Of a DNA stretch of 64,000 nt, positions 9,307-21,452 are shown piece by piece; position 1 is the first letter of the stretch; every line of letters starts with the position of its first letter. A program made the translations under genes and the position numbers. Source of the stretch: Trichaptum fuscoviolaceum (Eukaryota > Basidiomycota > Agaricomycetes > Hymenochaetales > Trichaptaceae); the NCBI GenBank assembly GCA_910574455.1, contig CAJSYZ010000011.1, positions 992,001 through 1,056,000 of the forward strand, in the 5' to 3' direction. The notes below the pieces were generated by a model, which saw nothing but the letters and a program-made list of their open reading frames with translations, was not told where the DNA came from and did no database searches.

Positions 9307-12300
9307 GGCTCGCGGTGTTGCCTTGATTAAATCCAATCCAAGGAGGGCGCCGCAGACTTCTGCCTCAAATACCGTGTGGTCCTGGTCGGTCCCTAAGTAG
9401 AGTCGCCTCACGTCCGGTGAGTTTTGCTCCCGCTGGTGGAGAACAGCCTCTTCGAGGGGGAGAAAGGGTTTTAAAGGAGGGGTTAATGTATGAATAAATA
9501 AGGGATGAGGAACTGGGACATCCGGGTTAGAAATACAATCGTGCTGAGGAGGAGAGAGAGAAGGAAGTGAAAGTGAAAGTGAAAATGGAGAAAATTGAGA
9601 AACCGAGCCTACTTGCCCCTTTTCTGCCTGTCCGACATCTAGTATTCCATCTACCGCTCCCCCACTCATTTCTTCTTCTGCTCCTTGTTCTAGTTGTCGC
9701 CGTCGCACGTACTCGTTGTATGGGCCCCTAGGCTTGCCTCCCAAGGCCACTGCAGCCGCTCCGACTCCGCCCTTGTACCCTGAGCCATCGCTGAAGATGC
9801 ACAATGTTCCCTCTCTTAGAGCTTTGTCTGCTGCTTGTTTAGCTGCGTCTCTTGAGGTATCCAAATGGACTGTCAGGTACGTGATGGCAAGGTCTTGAGG
9901 GGATGCTGGTTGAACAGTTTCTATGCTTTGTTGCAGCTCTGGGAATGCTGTCATAATCTTATGCAGGCTCGAACGGTGTCTCCAAATGGGCCTCCGGCAG
10001 CGTTGCACCATGGGGTATAGTGGGTGCTGGGGGGGAAGAGTGCACAGCCGGGTGGCTGCCTTAAAGGCCGCTAGCTGGAGGCGTAGCGCAGCCGGAAGGA
10101 AGTGAGCATGGTAGTCTACCATATCCGTGGCCGTGGTGTTCATAGCCCCGGTGATGAGTCTTGTGGCTCTGCGCTGAAGCTTGGCTATAGACCGAGTCAG
10201 GCCTACATTTCCGGTGCGTCGGGTCGGTCCCTCCGAGATCGGTTCGTACCACACTAATAGTGCGTATTCCACTCGCGGGAACACCATCGCCATCACCAGC
10301 TGGCGCATATAGCCATGGGGAACCCGCAGGCGGCTGAGTGCCCCTAGAGTCCGTGTCCCTCGTGCTAGTGCCTGCTCGGCGTGGTATTTGAAGGACAATT
10401 TTTCATCTAAATAGACCCCCAGATATTTGGCAGTGTCTGTGGGCTCGATTGTGTGCGTCCGGAAACGCAGAGCTAGGTCAATGCCTTCCGGCTTTTTTTC
10501 CTACCCCAGAAATGGACCAGCTGAAATTTTGCGTAGTCAAATTTGGAGCCATTTTTAGTCCCCACTGGCCGGCGTCGTCTAAGTAAGAATTGAGGAGTTG
10601 GATGTTATCGATTACTGTGTTGGATACCACCAGTTTAGCCGTGTCATCAATGAAGCCTGATGAGGGGTCCGATTTCTTAGCTTCCAATTGCAGTAGGTCG
10701 GAGTTGAACAGCAGATAGAGGATCGGAGAGAGGGGAGAGCCTTGGGGGATACCGAGAGGGACCGGATGTGCTGGGGAGGTATAGTCGTCGAACGATAAGG
10801 TGGTGGTGCGGTGCTGGAGGAAGCTTTGAGTCCATGATACTATCTGTGGTGGAAGCCCACTCGCTCTGAGCTTGGCAAATAGTGTGGGGTGGGGGACTGT
10901 GGGGAAAGCCTGTGAGATGTCCAGCAGGAGTAGGCTGGCTATTCGCCCCGCTCTCCATGCGTCCTTGATTTTCTGCGTAATAAATAGTATTGCGTCCGAT
11001 GTAGTTCGACCCGGTCGACCCCCAAACTGTGTTGCCGGCAGTAGTCCATGAATTTCCGCCAGGTTCGATAGGCGGGTAGCCACTACCGACTCCAGCACCT
11101 TCCCTAGAGTCTCTTCTAGAGCCACCGGCCTATATGCCTTCGGGGCCGTATAGTCACTCTTCCCTGGTTTCCTGAGTGTTACGGTGCAGTATTTCCGCCA
11201 TCGGGCTGGAAAGTACCCCAGTTCCATAGAGGCGTCAAGGATCCTCAGAAGAACTGGCCCTAAAAAGGATTGCGCTGCCTTGATGGCTGCGTTGGGGATA
11301 CCTGAAGGCCCCGGTGCCTTGTAGGGTGCCAGTTTAGCTATGGCTTTGTCCACGTCGGCCTGGGTGAATGGTTCAAATAGGATGGTGCTGGTTGGCTCGC
11401 TTTGGGTCTCGGGGTCGACATAGTCTTCTGGGGTAGTCGGAAAGAAAGTGTTGAATAAAATCTTGCTCTTTTCAACGATATCGGACACCAAAGCGCCCGA
11501 TGGCCCACGTAGTGCTGGTACCCTCGCATTTATTCTTGGTGCGTCGTCCGTGAACTTAGCGGCTGTCCACAGCTGCTCCGGTGTGAGCTGGTCCAAGAAC
11601 TGGGCCCAGTGTACCCTCTTCTGCTTCTTAATAGCTGCAATATATTTATTGCGTTCGGCTTTCATTGCTCCCCATGACGCATGCGATCTATCCGATTTAT
11701 GAATTTTCCTCTGGACTTTCCGGTATTCCTTGCGAAGCATTGTCAGTTCAGCTGTCCACCATCTGTTCCGGTAGGGAGACGGTTTGGACATCGGCACAAG
11801 ATTGGCAAGGATATCACAGATGCCGGTTTCTAGGTCTGCAACAACCTTATCCATGGTCATTGGGGAGTTGATTGCCACCGTAAGAGGATAGGCCTCGAAG
11901 TGTCGGGAGACTCGTTTTCCGAACTCCACCCAGTCGGTGTCCCTGAAGCGTGGTTTCGCTTTCGCCTGCAAGTACTCTGGACGAACATCGAATTCCGCTT
12001 CTAGGCCCAGGTGATCCGAGCCGTCACCACTGAAGGTTTGGCACTGTGTGAGCAGCGGACGAAGGCTATCGCCCGATACCAGCAGTAAGTCCAAAGTCGA
12101 CCATGTCCTATGGGCAGCAGACATAAAGGTGGGGGTTCCCGGCTCAAGGCAGAGTTCCAGCCCATGTCTCAGGATAATGTCGATAAGTGGGTCGGCGGCG
12201 TTGCTCTGGGTCCTCGAAGGCTGTTTGGGACCGGACCAGAGGGCATCATGCTTATTAAAGTCCCCTACGAGCATGATCGTCTCCTCTGCCTTTGGGCCAT

Positions 12301-12712
12301 GGCACGGGTCCTGCAGAAGCTCAGCCAGAGCCTCAATCGTTTGAGATGTTTCTGGAGGGTTGTACATGTTGTATACTGCGATAGAGATGGTAGGGAGAGC
12401 AATGCGAGCGGCGGTGATATTAGGGTGTCGAGTAGGAATTGGGCTATACGTGCTGGAGGGGATGCGCTTGTTGATGTAAATAAAACATTTGACCGGATCG
12501 TCTTCGTGTGCTGGTACCGGAAGGATTCGGTCCCAGTGTAGAGGAAGAAGAGATGGTCGTCTCAGGAAAGAAGGAGGAGGCTCTTGGATGCAAATAATAT
12601 CAAATAACTTAGGGTCGGTGTTGTTGAGCAGTGATGCTAGTACTTCGTATCGTCGATTGCAGTTTAAGGATCGAATTCTAAAACCGTGTTGAAATTTGGT
12701 GTGGCTATTCAT
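9307..12712 (-). pseudogene. LINE ORF2, N-terminal part (APE endonuclease, RT, start of RNase H)
   Basis: Starts at the ATG at 12712, which overlaps the ORF1 stop. The apurinic-type endonuclease occupies the first ~230 residues (LNCNRR, CIQEPP, LVGDFNKHD, GDGSDH). The RT follows, with APGPSGIP, KAYRPVAL, LLLDISQAF, GIPQGSPLSP and the catalytic FIDD. RNase H begins with CIFSDGSG, then an unusually long low-complexity linker, then FEAEVCGALLG. Two frame breaks sit in A-runs of the sense strand (10552-10556 and 10493-10499). Each is consistent with loss of one base; adding two bases makes the combined ORF (with 4117-4884) divisible by three at about 1391 residues. As it stands it is inactive unless those are sequencing errors. 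Confidence 0.88.
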
Positions 12713-13256
12713 TCGAAGGGATGAAAGGTGAAGTCGCTTCCTGCGAAGTAAATGCTAGTGCCGGCTTGAATCATTTGCGTTCGTGTCGTCTCCTGACGTC
12801 GACTGGGACAGACGGGGTTGTATGCGTCGTGCTTGCCTTTGCAGTTCGTACAGTTTTTCAGCTCCGGGTCTGGGCATGTATTCCCCGTGTGAGGACCACC
12901 GCAGTGAGCGCATGTCTGGTCGCGGGCTCTGCAGCTGTAGCTCAGATGTCCCCATTGCTGGCACTGTCTGCACTGGCGCGGTCCGGAGAAGTATCGGCGC
13001 GCGTTAAGTAGGAGAGCTTGTACGCGGATGCCTTGATCTATCAGGTTGTCGGCTGCTTGCTGATTGTTCAAGAAGACCACCCAGCTTCCTGTCTTGCGGC
13101 CATTGGGGAGTCTATCCTTCGGGACAAGCCATCGGGCATCCACTATGGTTTCCGGGGAGGGGATCAAAGAAGGGTTTTGTGCATGCAGGTCGTTTCGGTA
13201 GCTGGCCTTTGTGGGGTCGTAGAAGAGTGGGACATCTTGGACGACAATCCCATAGT
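12709..13256 (-). CDS. LINE ORF1, 3' part with three CCHC-type knuckles
   Basis: C-terminal half of ORF1, stop at 12709. Three cysteine-histidine knuckles are visible: CRQCQQWGHLSYSC, CAHCGGPHTGNTC and CTNCKGKHDAYNPVC. The sequence runs back without a stop to the gypsy insertion point at 13257. Joined to 35028-35682 it gives 1203 nt (400 residues) in one frame, so the gypsy array is the only lesion in ORF1. ORF1 proteins of this type bind the LINE RNA. Confidence 0.85.
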
Positions 13257-14079
13257 TGTTACGACCGTCGGGAATTGTAGCGGGAAACAGTTTCGGGAAA
13301 CTGGAATTCGCGACAAGAACCCGCGTTCGGGAATCTGGATTCGCGACTGGGAACGAGCGTGGGAATTCAGGCGGGAAACGCGCGGGATTCTATCCAGGCG
13401 CGTCGCGGGATTCTCAAGGCCAGCTAGGACTCTTCACTGCTTTGAACGTCAAGTAAGCGGATCCCTAAGGAAGCACTCCACAAGTAAGTATTGCGCAACT
13501 AACTACACAGGAGAAAAGAGAGAGATCGCACCTAAGGAAGCACTCCACAAGAGGTCAAAAGTGGGGTGCTCCTTACGATACGATGCCTACAGCTATTTAT
13601 CTACTTCGTAAAGACTGTATAGTTAATCTACGCTAAGTGTCCTTGCGCAATGCGCACCTATCTACTACAAACGATACATGCTACGACCGCACTGCTAGGC
13701 ATGTCTATCCCGTCTCTCCAGATGGCTACGGCCTGTCCGTGGACGTCAGCGTCCGGTCCGGGGCCGCGACTAGCCAGACTAGGTATGCCAGACTGTTGCA
13801 GGTCGTCACCTTGAGGTACTAACGGATTAATGAGCGTATGTTGATAAGTGAATGTACGTGTGCCATGGCGGGTCGTCGTAAATGAGTGTGCGTATGCGTG
13901 CATGGTTGCCGGGACGGTGGTGCGGGATAAGTCACGTGAGCATGGGGTCGTGCGATTCGGGAATGAGGTTTCGCGCGGGGAATCCCATGGCGGGATTCTC
14001 CCCGCGGGTTTGTCTGCTCATGTCGGGATCCTTGGCGGGAAAGTGCGGAAAATGAGAAAAGGGGCCCGGGATCTCGACA
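13257..14079 (-). repeat. LTR A (3' LTR of unit 1, 823 bp)
   Basis: Plus-strand ends TGTTACGACC and GATCTCGACA. It has a 5-bp GATAC-type duplication near 13577 that the other copies lack. Left flank ATAGT is the target duplication. Confidence 0.9.
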
Positions 14080-17000
14080 TTACCCCCCTCCAAAGGCGCA
14101 ACTCCGGGGCGCCAAGCTTGAATCTTGCTCAGGTCACAGAGCTCGATAGCGTTGACTTCTCGAGGGGCGTCCGGGTGTTTTCGATAGAAACTGCGAATTT
14201 TAGCCTTTGCATTACCCATATCCTTTGCGGGAATCCATGTATCTTCCGCGCTCGAATATCCCTTCCATCGTACCAAATATTCAAATCTCCGTCTAAACCG
14301 TCTAGCATCCAGAACCTCTTCCACCTCGTACTCCAGATCTCCTTCTACTTCGACTGGGGGCGGCGGGGGTTGCGTTCGACCGGGAATGTCGTCTTCGTGG
14401 TATGGCGAGAGCAGCGATACATGAAATACGGGATGAATCTTCAGCGACGCGGGGAGTTCGAGTTCGTAGGTGAGGTCACTTAGCTTTGCCTTCACTTTAT
14501 ACGGCCCTAGTCGTTTCGGTAATAATTTGCGCGCTCCCGGTCGCCGAACGTTTGTCGCCTCGAGCCATACTCTATCCCCGACTGCGTACTGCGGGGCCTC
14601 GTTCCTGGCCTGATCGTAGTGCTGCTTCATGCGCTCTGCCGCAACCTCCAAAGCCGCTCTTGCCTCTTCCTGTGCCTGCTGAAGCTCCTGTAGTCGTGCG
14701 TCCGCGGCGGGGACCGTGGACAGGCCGTCGCTCGGGGCAATCGTGAATTCGGGATTGTAGCCGTAGACAAGCGCGAACGGGGATTGTCGTGTTGCCGCGT
14801 GCGCTTTCGTGTTGTGCGCGAACTCTGCCATCGGGAGTAACCCGGCCCAGTTTTCTTGTCGTGTATCTATGAAAGCCCGTAAATATTGTTCCAGCTCTTG
14901 GTTTACCCTTTCGGTTTGCCCATCCGTCTGCGGGTGATACGCAGTCGACGTGGTGCCCTTGATACCGAGTCGGGAAAAAAGGGCTTTCATGAACTGTGCG
15001 ACAAACTGTGGTCCTCGGTCGGATATAATCTGGCGGGGGGTTCCGTGCAACTTCCAGACGTGTTGCAGGAAGAGTTCTGCAGTTTCCGGTGCATCGACGT
15101 CAGACGTGGTCGGGATAAAATGTGCTTGCTTGGTGAGACGGTCGACCACTACGAAAATTGCGTCGTAATCCTCGGATCGGGGGAGCTGGGTGATGAAATC
15201 GCACGAAATCGCCTGCCAGGGGCCCTGCGGGATTTCGTTCGGTTGCAGGAGTCCTACCGGGCGTTGGGATCGGTTCTTCGTGCGTGCGCAAGTATCGCAT
15301 CCCGAAACGTATCGTTCTACGAAGTTAGACATCCCGGGCCACCAGTAGTTGCGGCTTACCATCTCAAACGTTTTCCAACGTCCAGGATGTCCGGCGGGGA
15401 GACTATCGTGGTAGGTTTTCACCACGTCCCGGCGAATGGTCTCGTCTTTCGGGACGTAAAACCTTACCCTGGTACAGGATGAGGCCTTCTTCGGTGCTCC
15501 AGTCCTCAAGTTCCTTGGTCAGGACTCGGGGCGCCTTGGACTTGACCAACTCGATTGCGTCCACCAGTTCGTCTTCATACTGATCTGACTTACGAATGCG
15601 TCGTAGGAGGGCCTGATCCCCGTGTACCTGTGTCATTCCCCGACGAATTGCCTTTAGTCGAAACATTTCGGGGGTCAAGAGGGTCCGTCCCGTGTTGTCT
15701 TCGCCTTCGGGTTGAAGATCGACGCGTCGTGACATGGCGTCGGGTTTGCCCCCGAGTCGCCCTGGGCGATGGCGAATCGTAAAGTCGAAGCGAGTGAGGA
15801 ACAGACTCCACCGGGCTTGGCGTCGCGTCAGCGTTCGGGATTCAGAGAAATATAGCAGATTCTTGTGGTCAGACACGATATCGAGTTTATGACTCGCACC
15901 TTCGAGATAATGTCGCCACTCGTCAAGAGCTCTAATAATCGCGAGTAGCTCCTTGTCATAAATCTCGTAGTTGCGTTCCGCATCGTTGAGGGATTTCGAG
16001 AAAAAGGCGACCGGATGTATCAGCCCGTCGTCGCCTTCCTGGGACAAGACCGCGCCGGTCGCGAAATCAGAGGCGTCGCATTCCACGATGAATTGTCGCG
16101 ACATGTCTGGCATCATCAGGACGGGGGCGGTCGTGAACATGCGCTTGAGATAGTCGAAAGCGAACTGCTGGTTTTCTGTCCAGGCCCAGCGAACGTCCTT
16201 CTTCAGCAGCGTCGTGAGCGGTTTGACGATGTGCGAGAAATCCCGAATGAAGCGTCGATAGAAATTCGCGAACCCGAGGAAGGCTTGAATGTCTTTCACC
16301 TTTTTCGGGGTAGGCCAGTCGAGGACCGCCTGTACCTTGGCGGGATCCATCGCCACCTTTCCCTGCGAAATAATCATCCCAAGATACTCGACGGAAGTCT
16401 GTTTGAATTTGCACTTTTCGGGTTTGCAGAACAAGTCGTTTTCGCGTAGCCGTTTAAGGACTTCCCGTACGTGTTCATCGTGCTGCGATTCATCTTCGGA
16501 AAAGATTAGCAAGTCGTCAAGATAGATGATCACGTATACTCCAATGAGGTCTTTGAAGATATCGTTCATCATGTGCTGGAAGGTCGCCGGGGCATTCGTG
16601 AGCCCGAATGTCATCACCGTTGGTTCGAAATGTCCTGCCTGAGTCCGAAATGCAGCCTTCCACTCGTCGCCTTGCTTCAGTCGCACATTGTGGTAGCCCC
16701 ATCGTAAATCTAGAGTCGTGAAAACCTTCGCCTTTTGCAGCGCGTCTACGAGTTCCATCGTGAGGGGAAGCGGGTATCGATTCTTGACCGTAATGTCGTT
16801 CAGTCGTCGGTAATCGACTACCATGCGCAAGGTTCCATCCTTTTTCTTGATAAAGAAGACGGGAGCCGCTGCAGGGGATTTCGAGGGTCGTATGTACCCC
16901 TTGCGCAGGTTTTCGTCAACGAATTCGCGAAGGGCATCGCGTTCGGCTGGGGCCAAGGGATAGATTTTGCTGTACGGGGGAACCTTCCCGGGTTCTAAAT

Positions 17001-18120
17001 CTATGGCGTGGTCATACGGCTTGCGCAGTGGAAGCCTTTCGGATTCAACTTTCGAGAAAACGTCGGCAAACTCACGGAATTCGGGGGGAACTAGTTCTTC
17101 GAAGGTTTTCTCGCCTTCCTTCACCGCAGACTTCTCAGCGATGGCCTGGGAGTGGGTGTACGAGGCGGCAATTTTGTACGCGAAATGGTCGTCCGTCGTG
17201 ACGAAGTAGGATTCGGCGTCGTGGTACTGGTCCCAATATTTTTCTGAGTACCGAAATCCCGGTGGGACAGCTTCCCATTCGGCCTGGGTCCTGTCGGGCC
17301 CCCAGGGGGTCTCGACTTCTTCTGCTATGGCGAGGCGGGGAAGCGGGACCAGGCGTTGCTGGTTGTCACACTGGGGCGGGCAGCGGTTGAGATCGACCAC
17401 ATCGTTGGTCCAGTCAATGGTTGGGTTATGGTGCCGCAACCAGTCGATCCCCATGATAATATCGTCGTCGCCAATATCCGCGACGGCCATGGTCAACTGT
17501 TCTAAGTGTCCCTTCATCTCGACGTTGAGGACTACTTCCTTGGTGATGCGTCCAATCGCGTTCGGGGAATTGTCCGCGTTGCGCAAAAGTATCGGGATTA
17601 CCAAGTCCCGGGTCTGGAGTCCGTGTCGCGAAACGTAGCGGGAATTTATGAAAGTTCCCGACGCACCGCTGTCTAACATTACTGTGGCTAAGGCATCCGT
17701 CTTTCCGTCGCTAACCTGTACCGGGAACTTCAAATGTCGTCGAAGACGACGGTCTATTGTAGAGATGGTTAAATACAAGGGACCATTATTAAGAGAGTTC
17801 TTCGGCCACAAGGGCGGTTGGGTCGTATAGGGCGCGACTGAGCAATACGACCCTACTGAAAATCCGCTGGGGGCGGGGCTTCGGGATTGTGAACGTTCTT
17901 GGCGGCGGGCGTCATGGCGGCGAATGCGTTCTGTAGCACGGACTGCTGCACATTCTGGACGTACTGTTCCGCCATACGTTTGAGCGTTTCTTCGAACGAC
18001 TGGAGCGCGGGGGGCGATGGGCTCGACGGGGACGTGGATTTCGTAGCCTTTAGGTTTCGGGATGGCGGTCGCGTTGGGCAATCGCTCACCAAATGGTCTT
18101 TCTCTCCGCAGTAGTAGCAT
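13932..18120 (-). pseudogene. Unit 1 pol: protease, RT, RNase H, integrase, chromodomain (frameshifted)
   Basis: Starting upstream in the gag-overlapping frame, residues counted from 18120 show the aspartic protease MLDSGASGTF (D150), RT with IIYLDDLL (533-536), and RNase H with VECDASDF (D682). The integrase follows: zinc-binding region with CDTCARTKNR, core with ISCDFITQ, DRGPQF and QTDGQTERVNQELE. At the end is a chromodomain (about 14190-14335) with EYLVRWKGY and DTWIPA. Relative to the two sister copies, one extra A at 15458-15461 shifts the frame between RNase H and integrase. The ORF continues through the polypurine tract and 148 bp into LTR A. Confidence 0.9.
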
Positions 18121-19047
18121 AGTCCCTTACTCCTGCGCTCCCAGCGCACCCTGTCAATCTCCATTGCGTTGGGATCCTTCGTCGAGCTTGCGCCCGCAGT
18201 CGGGATCGTACGCGGAGCTGAACTAGTGGTGCCGGGATTGCTTCGGGGCGTAGCCGCTGGCTTTGATACTGGTCCATAGGCGTGTGCGAGCCTTAGCTTC
18301 TCGTCCGTCTCGGAAACCCAGTTGACGTAGGCATCGAATTTCATATCCTTCGCCTCTGTGCTGGTGATGTGCTGGCGAACCTGGTCTTTGAGTCCCTTCC
18401 GGAACATGTCGAGGTAAATGACATCCGTCGTTGCGTCCTTGGGCCACCCGGTGAGGGCTTGGAGGGCACGGAATTGCGACGCAAACTCGGCGACCGTTCC
18501 TGTCTGGCGTAGGCGCATCAGCTTGTCGGCTGCGGCTTTGTCTGCATCGATTTCCCCGTAAGAGGCGCGAAGGGCGGCGAACAGGGCCTCCAGGCTGGCG
18601 GCTTCTGGCGGTGTCGGGATGTCCTGGAGTCGATCTAGAATGGGTCGTGCCCAGTCTTGCGCCGGTCCCCGCAGTAGCATCAGGGCGAATGCGACCTTGC
18701 GGGTTTCGTCCAGCCCCGGATGTTGTCCGAACAGGTAGAGCTTAATCTGGTGAATCCAGTTTTCCGCCTTCGAAGGTGTCGGGAAGCTTCATCTTGAGCC
18801 CTGCTCCACCCCCAGACGGGGGGGCGGGCTGGCTCGCGATTTGGGCTTCTAACGCCCGGTTGGCGTGCTTGAGCTGGGCGACTGTGTTCTGAACCTGATT
18901 GTGTTCGTTGACTAGTTTGGAGTAGCGTTTTTCGAGGGTGTCGAGGCGATCAAGGATGGGCTGGAGTTTGTCTTCCTCCATCGAGGAGCTCGGGGACGGG
19001 AAAGCGAAGGTATCTGCGAGTCCTCCCCATTCCTGGTGGGACGACAT
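17853..19047 (-). pseudogene. Unit 1 gag, broken by a 14-bp deletion
   Basis: The N-terminal coiled-coil part begins at 19047. A 14-bp deletion near 18766, relative to element 2, shifts the frame. The rest (18680 to the stop at 17853) includes the capsid-like region and the knuckle CYYCGEKDHLVSDC. The same deletion occurs in unit 3. Confidence 0.88.
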
Positions 19048-19123
19048 CGCTGGTCGGCGGTACGGGTGCGGGGGTAGAAGTAAAGAGCGTGAGGGTGTTG
19101 AGTCCGAGCGGCGGTGAGCCAGG

Positions 19124-19134
19124 ACTTTTGACCT
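19124..19134 (-). other. Unit 1 primer-binding site, Tf1-like self-priming candidate
   Basis: On the element sense strand the 11-mer AGGTCAAAAGT starts two bases after LTR B. It is perfectly complementary to ACTTTTGACCT inside the LTR (plus-strand image 19432-19442). No TGG, as needed for a tRNA 3' end, is present at the LTR border. Confidence 0.6.
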
Positions 19135-19136
19135 AA

Positions 19137-19954
19137 TGTTACGACCGTCGGGAATTGTAGCGGGAAACAGTTTCGGGAAACTGGAATTCGCGACAAGAAC
19201 CCGCGTTCGGGAATCTGGATTCGCGACTGGGAACGAGCGTGGGAATTCAGGCGGGAAACGCGCGGGATTCTATCCAGGCGCGTCGCGGGATTCTCAAGGC
19301 CAGCTAGGACTCTTCACTGCTTTGAACGTCAAGTAAGCGGATCCCTAAGGAAGCACTCCACAAGTAAGTATTGCGCAACTAACTACACAGGAGAAAAGAG
19401 AGAGATCGCACCTAAGGAAGCACTCCACAAGAGGTCAAAAGTGGGGTGCTCCTTACGATGCCTACAGCTATTTATCTACTTCGTAAAGACTGTATAGTTA
19501 ATCTACGCTAAGTGTCCTTGCGCAATGCGCACCTATCTACTACAAACGATACATGCTACGACCGCACTGCTAGGCATGTCTATCCCGTCTCTCCAGATGG
19601 CTACGGCCTGTCCGTGGACGTCAGCGTCCGGTCCGGGGCCGCGACTAGCCAGACTAGGTATGCCAGACTGTTGCAGGTCGTCACCTTGAGGTACTAACGG
19701 ATTAATGAGCGTATGTTGATAAGTGAATGTACGTGTGCCGTGGCGGGTCGTCGTAAATGAGTGTGCGTATGCGTGCATGGTTGCCGGGACGGTGGTGCGG
19801 GATAAGTCACGTGAGCATGGGGTCGTGCGATTCGGGAATGAGGTTTCGCGCGGGGAATCCCATGGCGGGATTCTCCCCGCGGGTTTGTCTGCTCATGTCG
19901 GGATCCTTGGCGGGAAAGTGCGGAAAATGAGAAAAGGGGCCCGGGATCTCGACA
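19137..19954 (-). repeat. LTR B (shared middle LTR, 818 bp)
   Basis: Same ends as LTR A. The left neighbour is unit 1 PBS/leader; the right neighbour is the polypurine tract and chromodomain end of unit 3. It therefore serves as 5' LTR for one unit and 3' LTR for the other. Confidence 0.9.
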
Positions 19955-20633
19955 TTACCCCCCTCCAAAGGCGCAACTCCGGGGCGCCAAGCTTGAATCT
20001 TGCTCAGGTCACAGAGCTCGATAGCGTTGACTTCTCGAGGGGCGTCCGGGTGTTTTCGATAGAAACTGCGAATTTTAGCCTTTGCATTACCCATATCCTT
20101 TGCGGGAATCCATGTATCTTCCGCGCTCGAATATCCCTTCCATCGTACCAAATATTCAAATCTCCGTCTAAACCGTCTAGCATCCAGAACCTCTTCCACC
20201 TCGTACTCCAGATCTCCTTCTACTTCGACTGGGGGGCGGCGGGGGTTGCGTTCGACCGGGAATGTCGTCTTCGTGGTATGGCGAGAGCAGCGATACGTGA
20301 AATACGGGATGAATCTTCAGCGACGCGGGGAGTTCGAGTTCGTAGGTGAGGTCACTTAGCTTTGCCTTCACTTTATACGGCCCTAGTCGTTTCGGTAATA
20401 ATTTGCGCGCTCCCGGTCGCCGAACGTTCGTCGCCTCGAGCCATACTTTATCCCCGACTGCGTACTGCGGGGCCTCGTTCCTGGCCTGATCGTAGTGCTG
20501 CTTCATGCGCTCTGCCGCAACCTCCAAAGCCGCTCTTGCCTCTTCCTGTGCCTGCTGAAGTTCCTGCAGTCGTGCGTCCGCGGCGGGGACCGTGGACAGG
20601 CCGTCGCTCGGGGCAATCGTGAATTCGGGATTG
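19807..20633 (-). pseudogene. Unit 3 pol, 3' end (integrase C terminus and chromodomain)
   Basis: This is the 3' piece of unit 3 pol, cut from the rest by element 2 at the duplicated GATTG (20629-20633). It has one extra G in a G-run near 20232 compared with unit 1, which breaks the frame just before the chromodomain. The final residues read into LTR B. Confidence 0.85.
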
Positions 20634-21452
20634 TGTTACGACCGTCGGGAATTGTAGCGGGAAACAGTTTCGGGAAACTGGAATTCGCGACAAGAACCCG
20701 CGTTCGGGAATCTGGATTCGCGACTGGGAACGAGCGTGGGAATTCAGGCGGGAAACGCGCGGGATTCTATCCAGGCGCGTCGCGGGATTCTCAAGGCCAG
20801 CTAGGACTCTTCACTGCTTTGAACGTCAAGTAAGCGGATCCCTAAGGAAGCACTCCACAAGTAAGTATTGCGCAACTAACTACACAGGAGAAAAGAGAGA
20901 GATCGCACCTAAGGAAGCACTCCACAAGAGGTCAAAAAGTGGGGTGCTCCTTACGATGCCTACAGCTATTTATCTACTTCGTAAAGACTGTATAGTTAAT
21001 CTACGCTAAGTGTCCTTGCGCAATGCGCACCTATCTACTACAAACGATACATGCTACGACCGCACTGCTAGGCATGTCTATCCCGTCTCTCCAGATGGCT
21101 ACGGCCTGTCCGTGGACGTCAGCGTCCGGTCCGGGGCCGCGACTAGCCAGACTAGGTATGCCAGACTGTTGCAGGTCGTCACCTTGAGGTACTAACGGAT
21201 TAATGAGCGTATGTTGATAAGTGAATGTACGTGTGCCATGGCGGGTCGTCGTAAATGAGTGTGCGTATGCGTGCATGGTTGCCGGGACGGTGGTGCGGGA
21301 TAAGTCACGTGAGCATGGGGTCGTGCGATTCGGGAATGAGGTTTCGCGCGGGGAATCCCATGGCGGGATTCTCCCCGCGGGTTTGTCTGCTCATGTCGGG
21401 ATCCTTGGCGGGAAAGTGCGGAAAATGAGAAAAGGGGCCCGGGATCTCGACA
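20634..21452 (-). repeat. LTR C (3' LTR of element 2, 819 bp)
   Basis: Nearly identical to LTRs A, B and E. It has one extra A in the 11-mer (AGGTCAAAAAGT near 20930), which spoils perfect complementarity to the PBS. Confidence 0.9.

Noticed and set aside
16015..16449. Plus-strand ORFs repeated over the gypsy pol regions (also near 23387 and 31084)
   Set aside because: They are antisense shadows of the conserved RT/RNase H sequence, repeated because the element is repeated.
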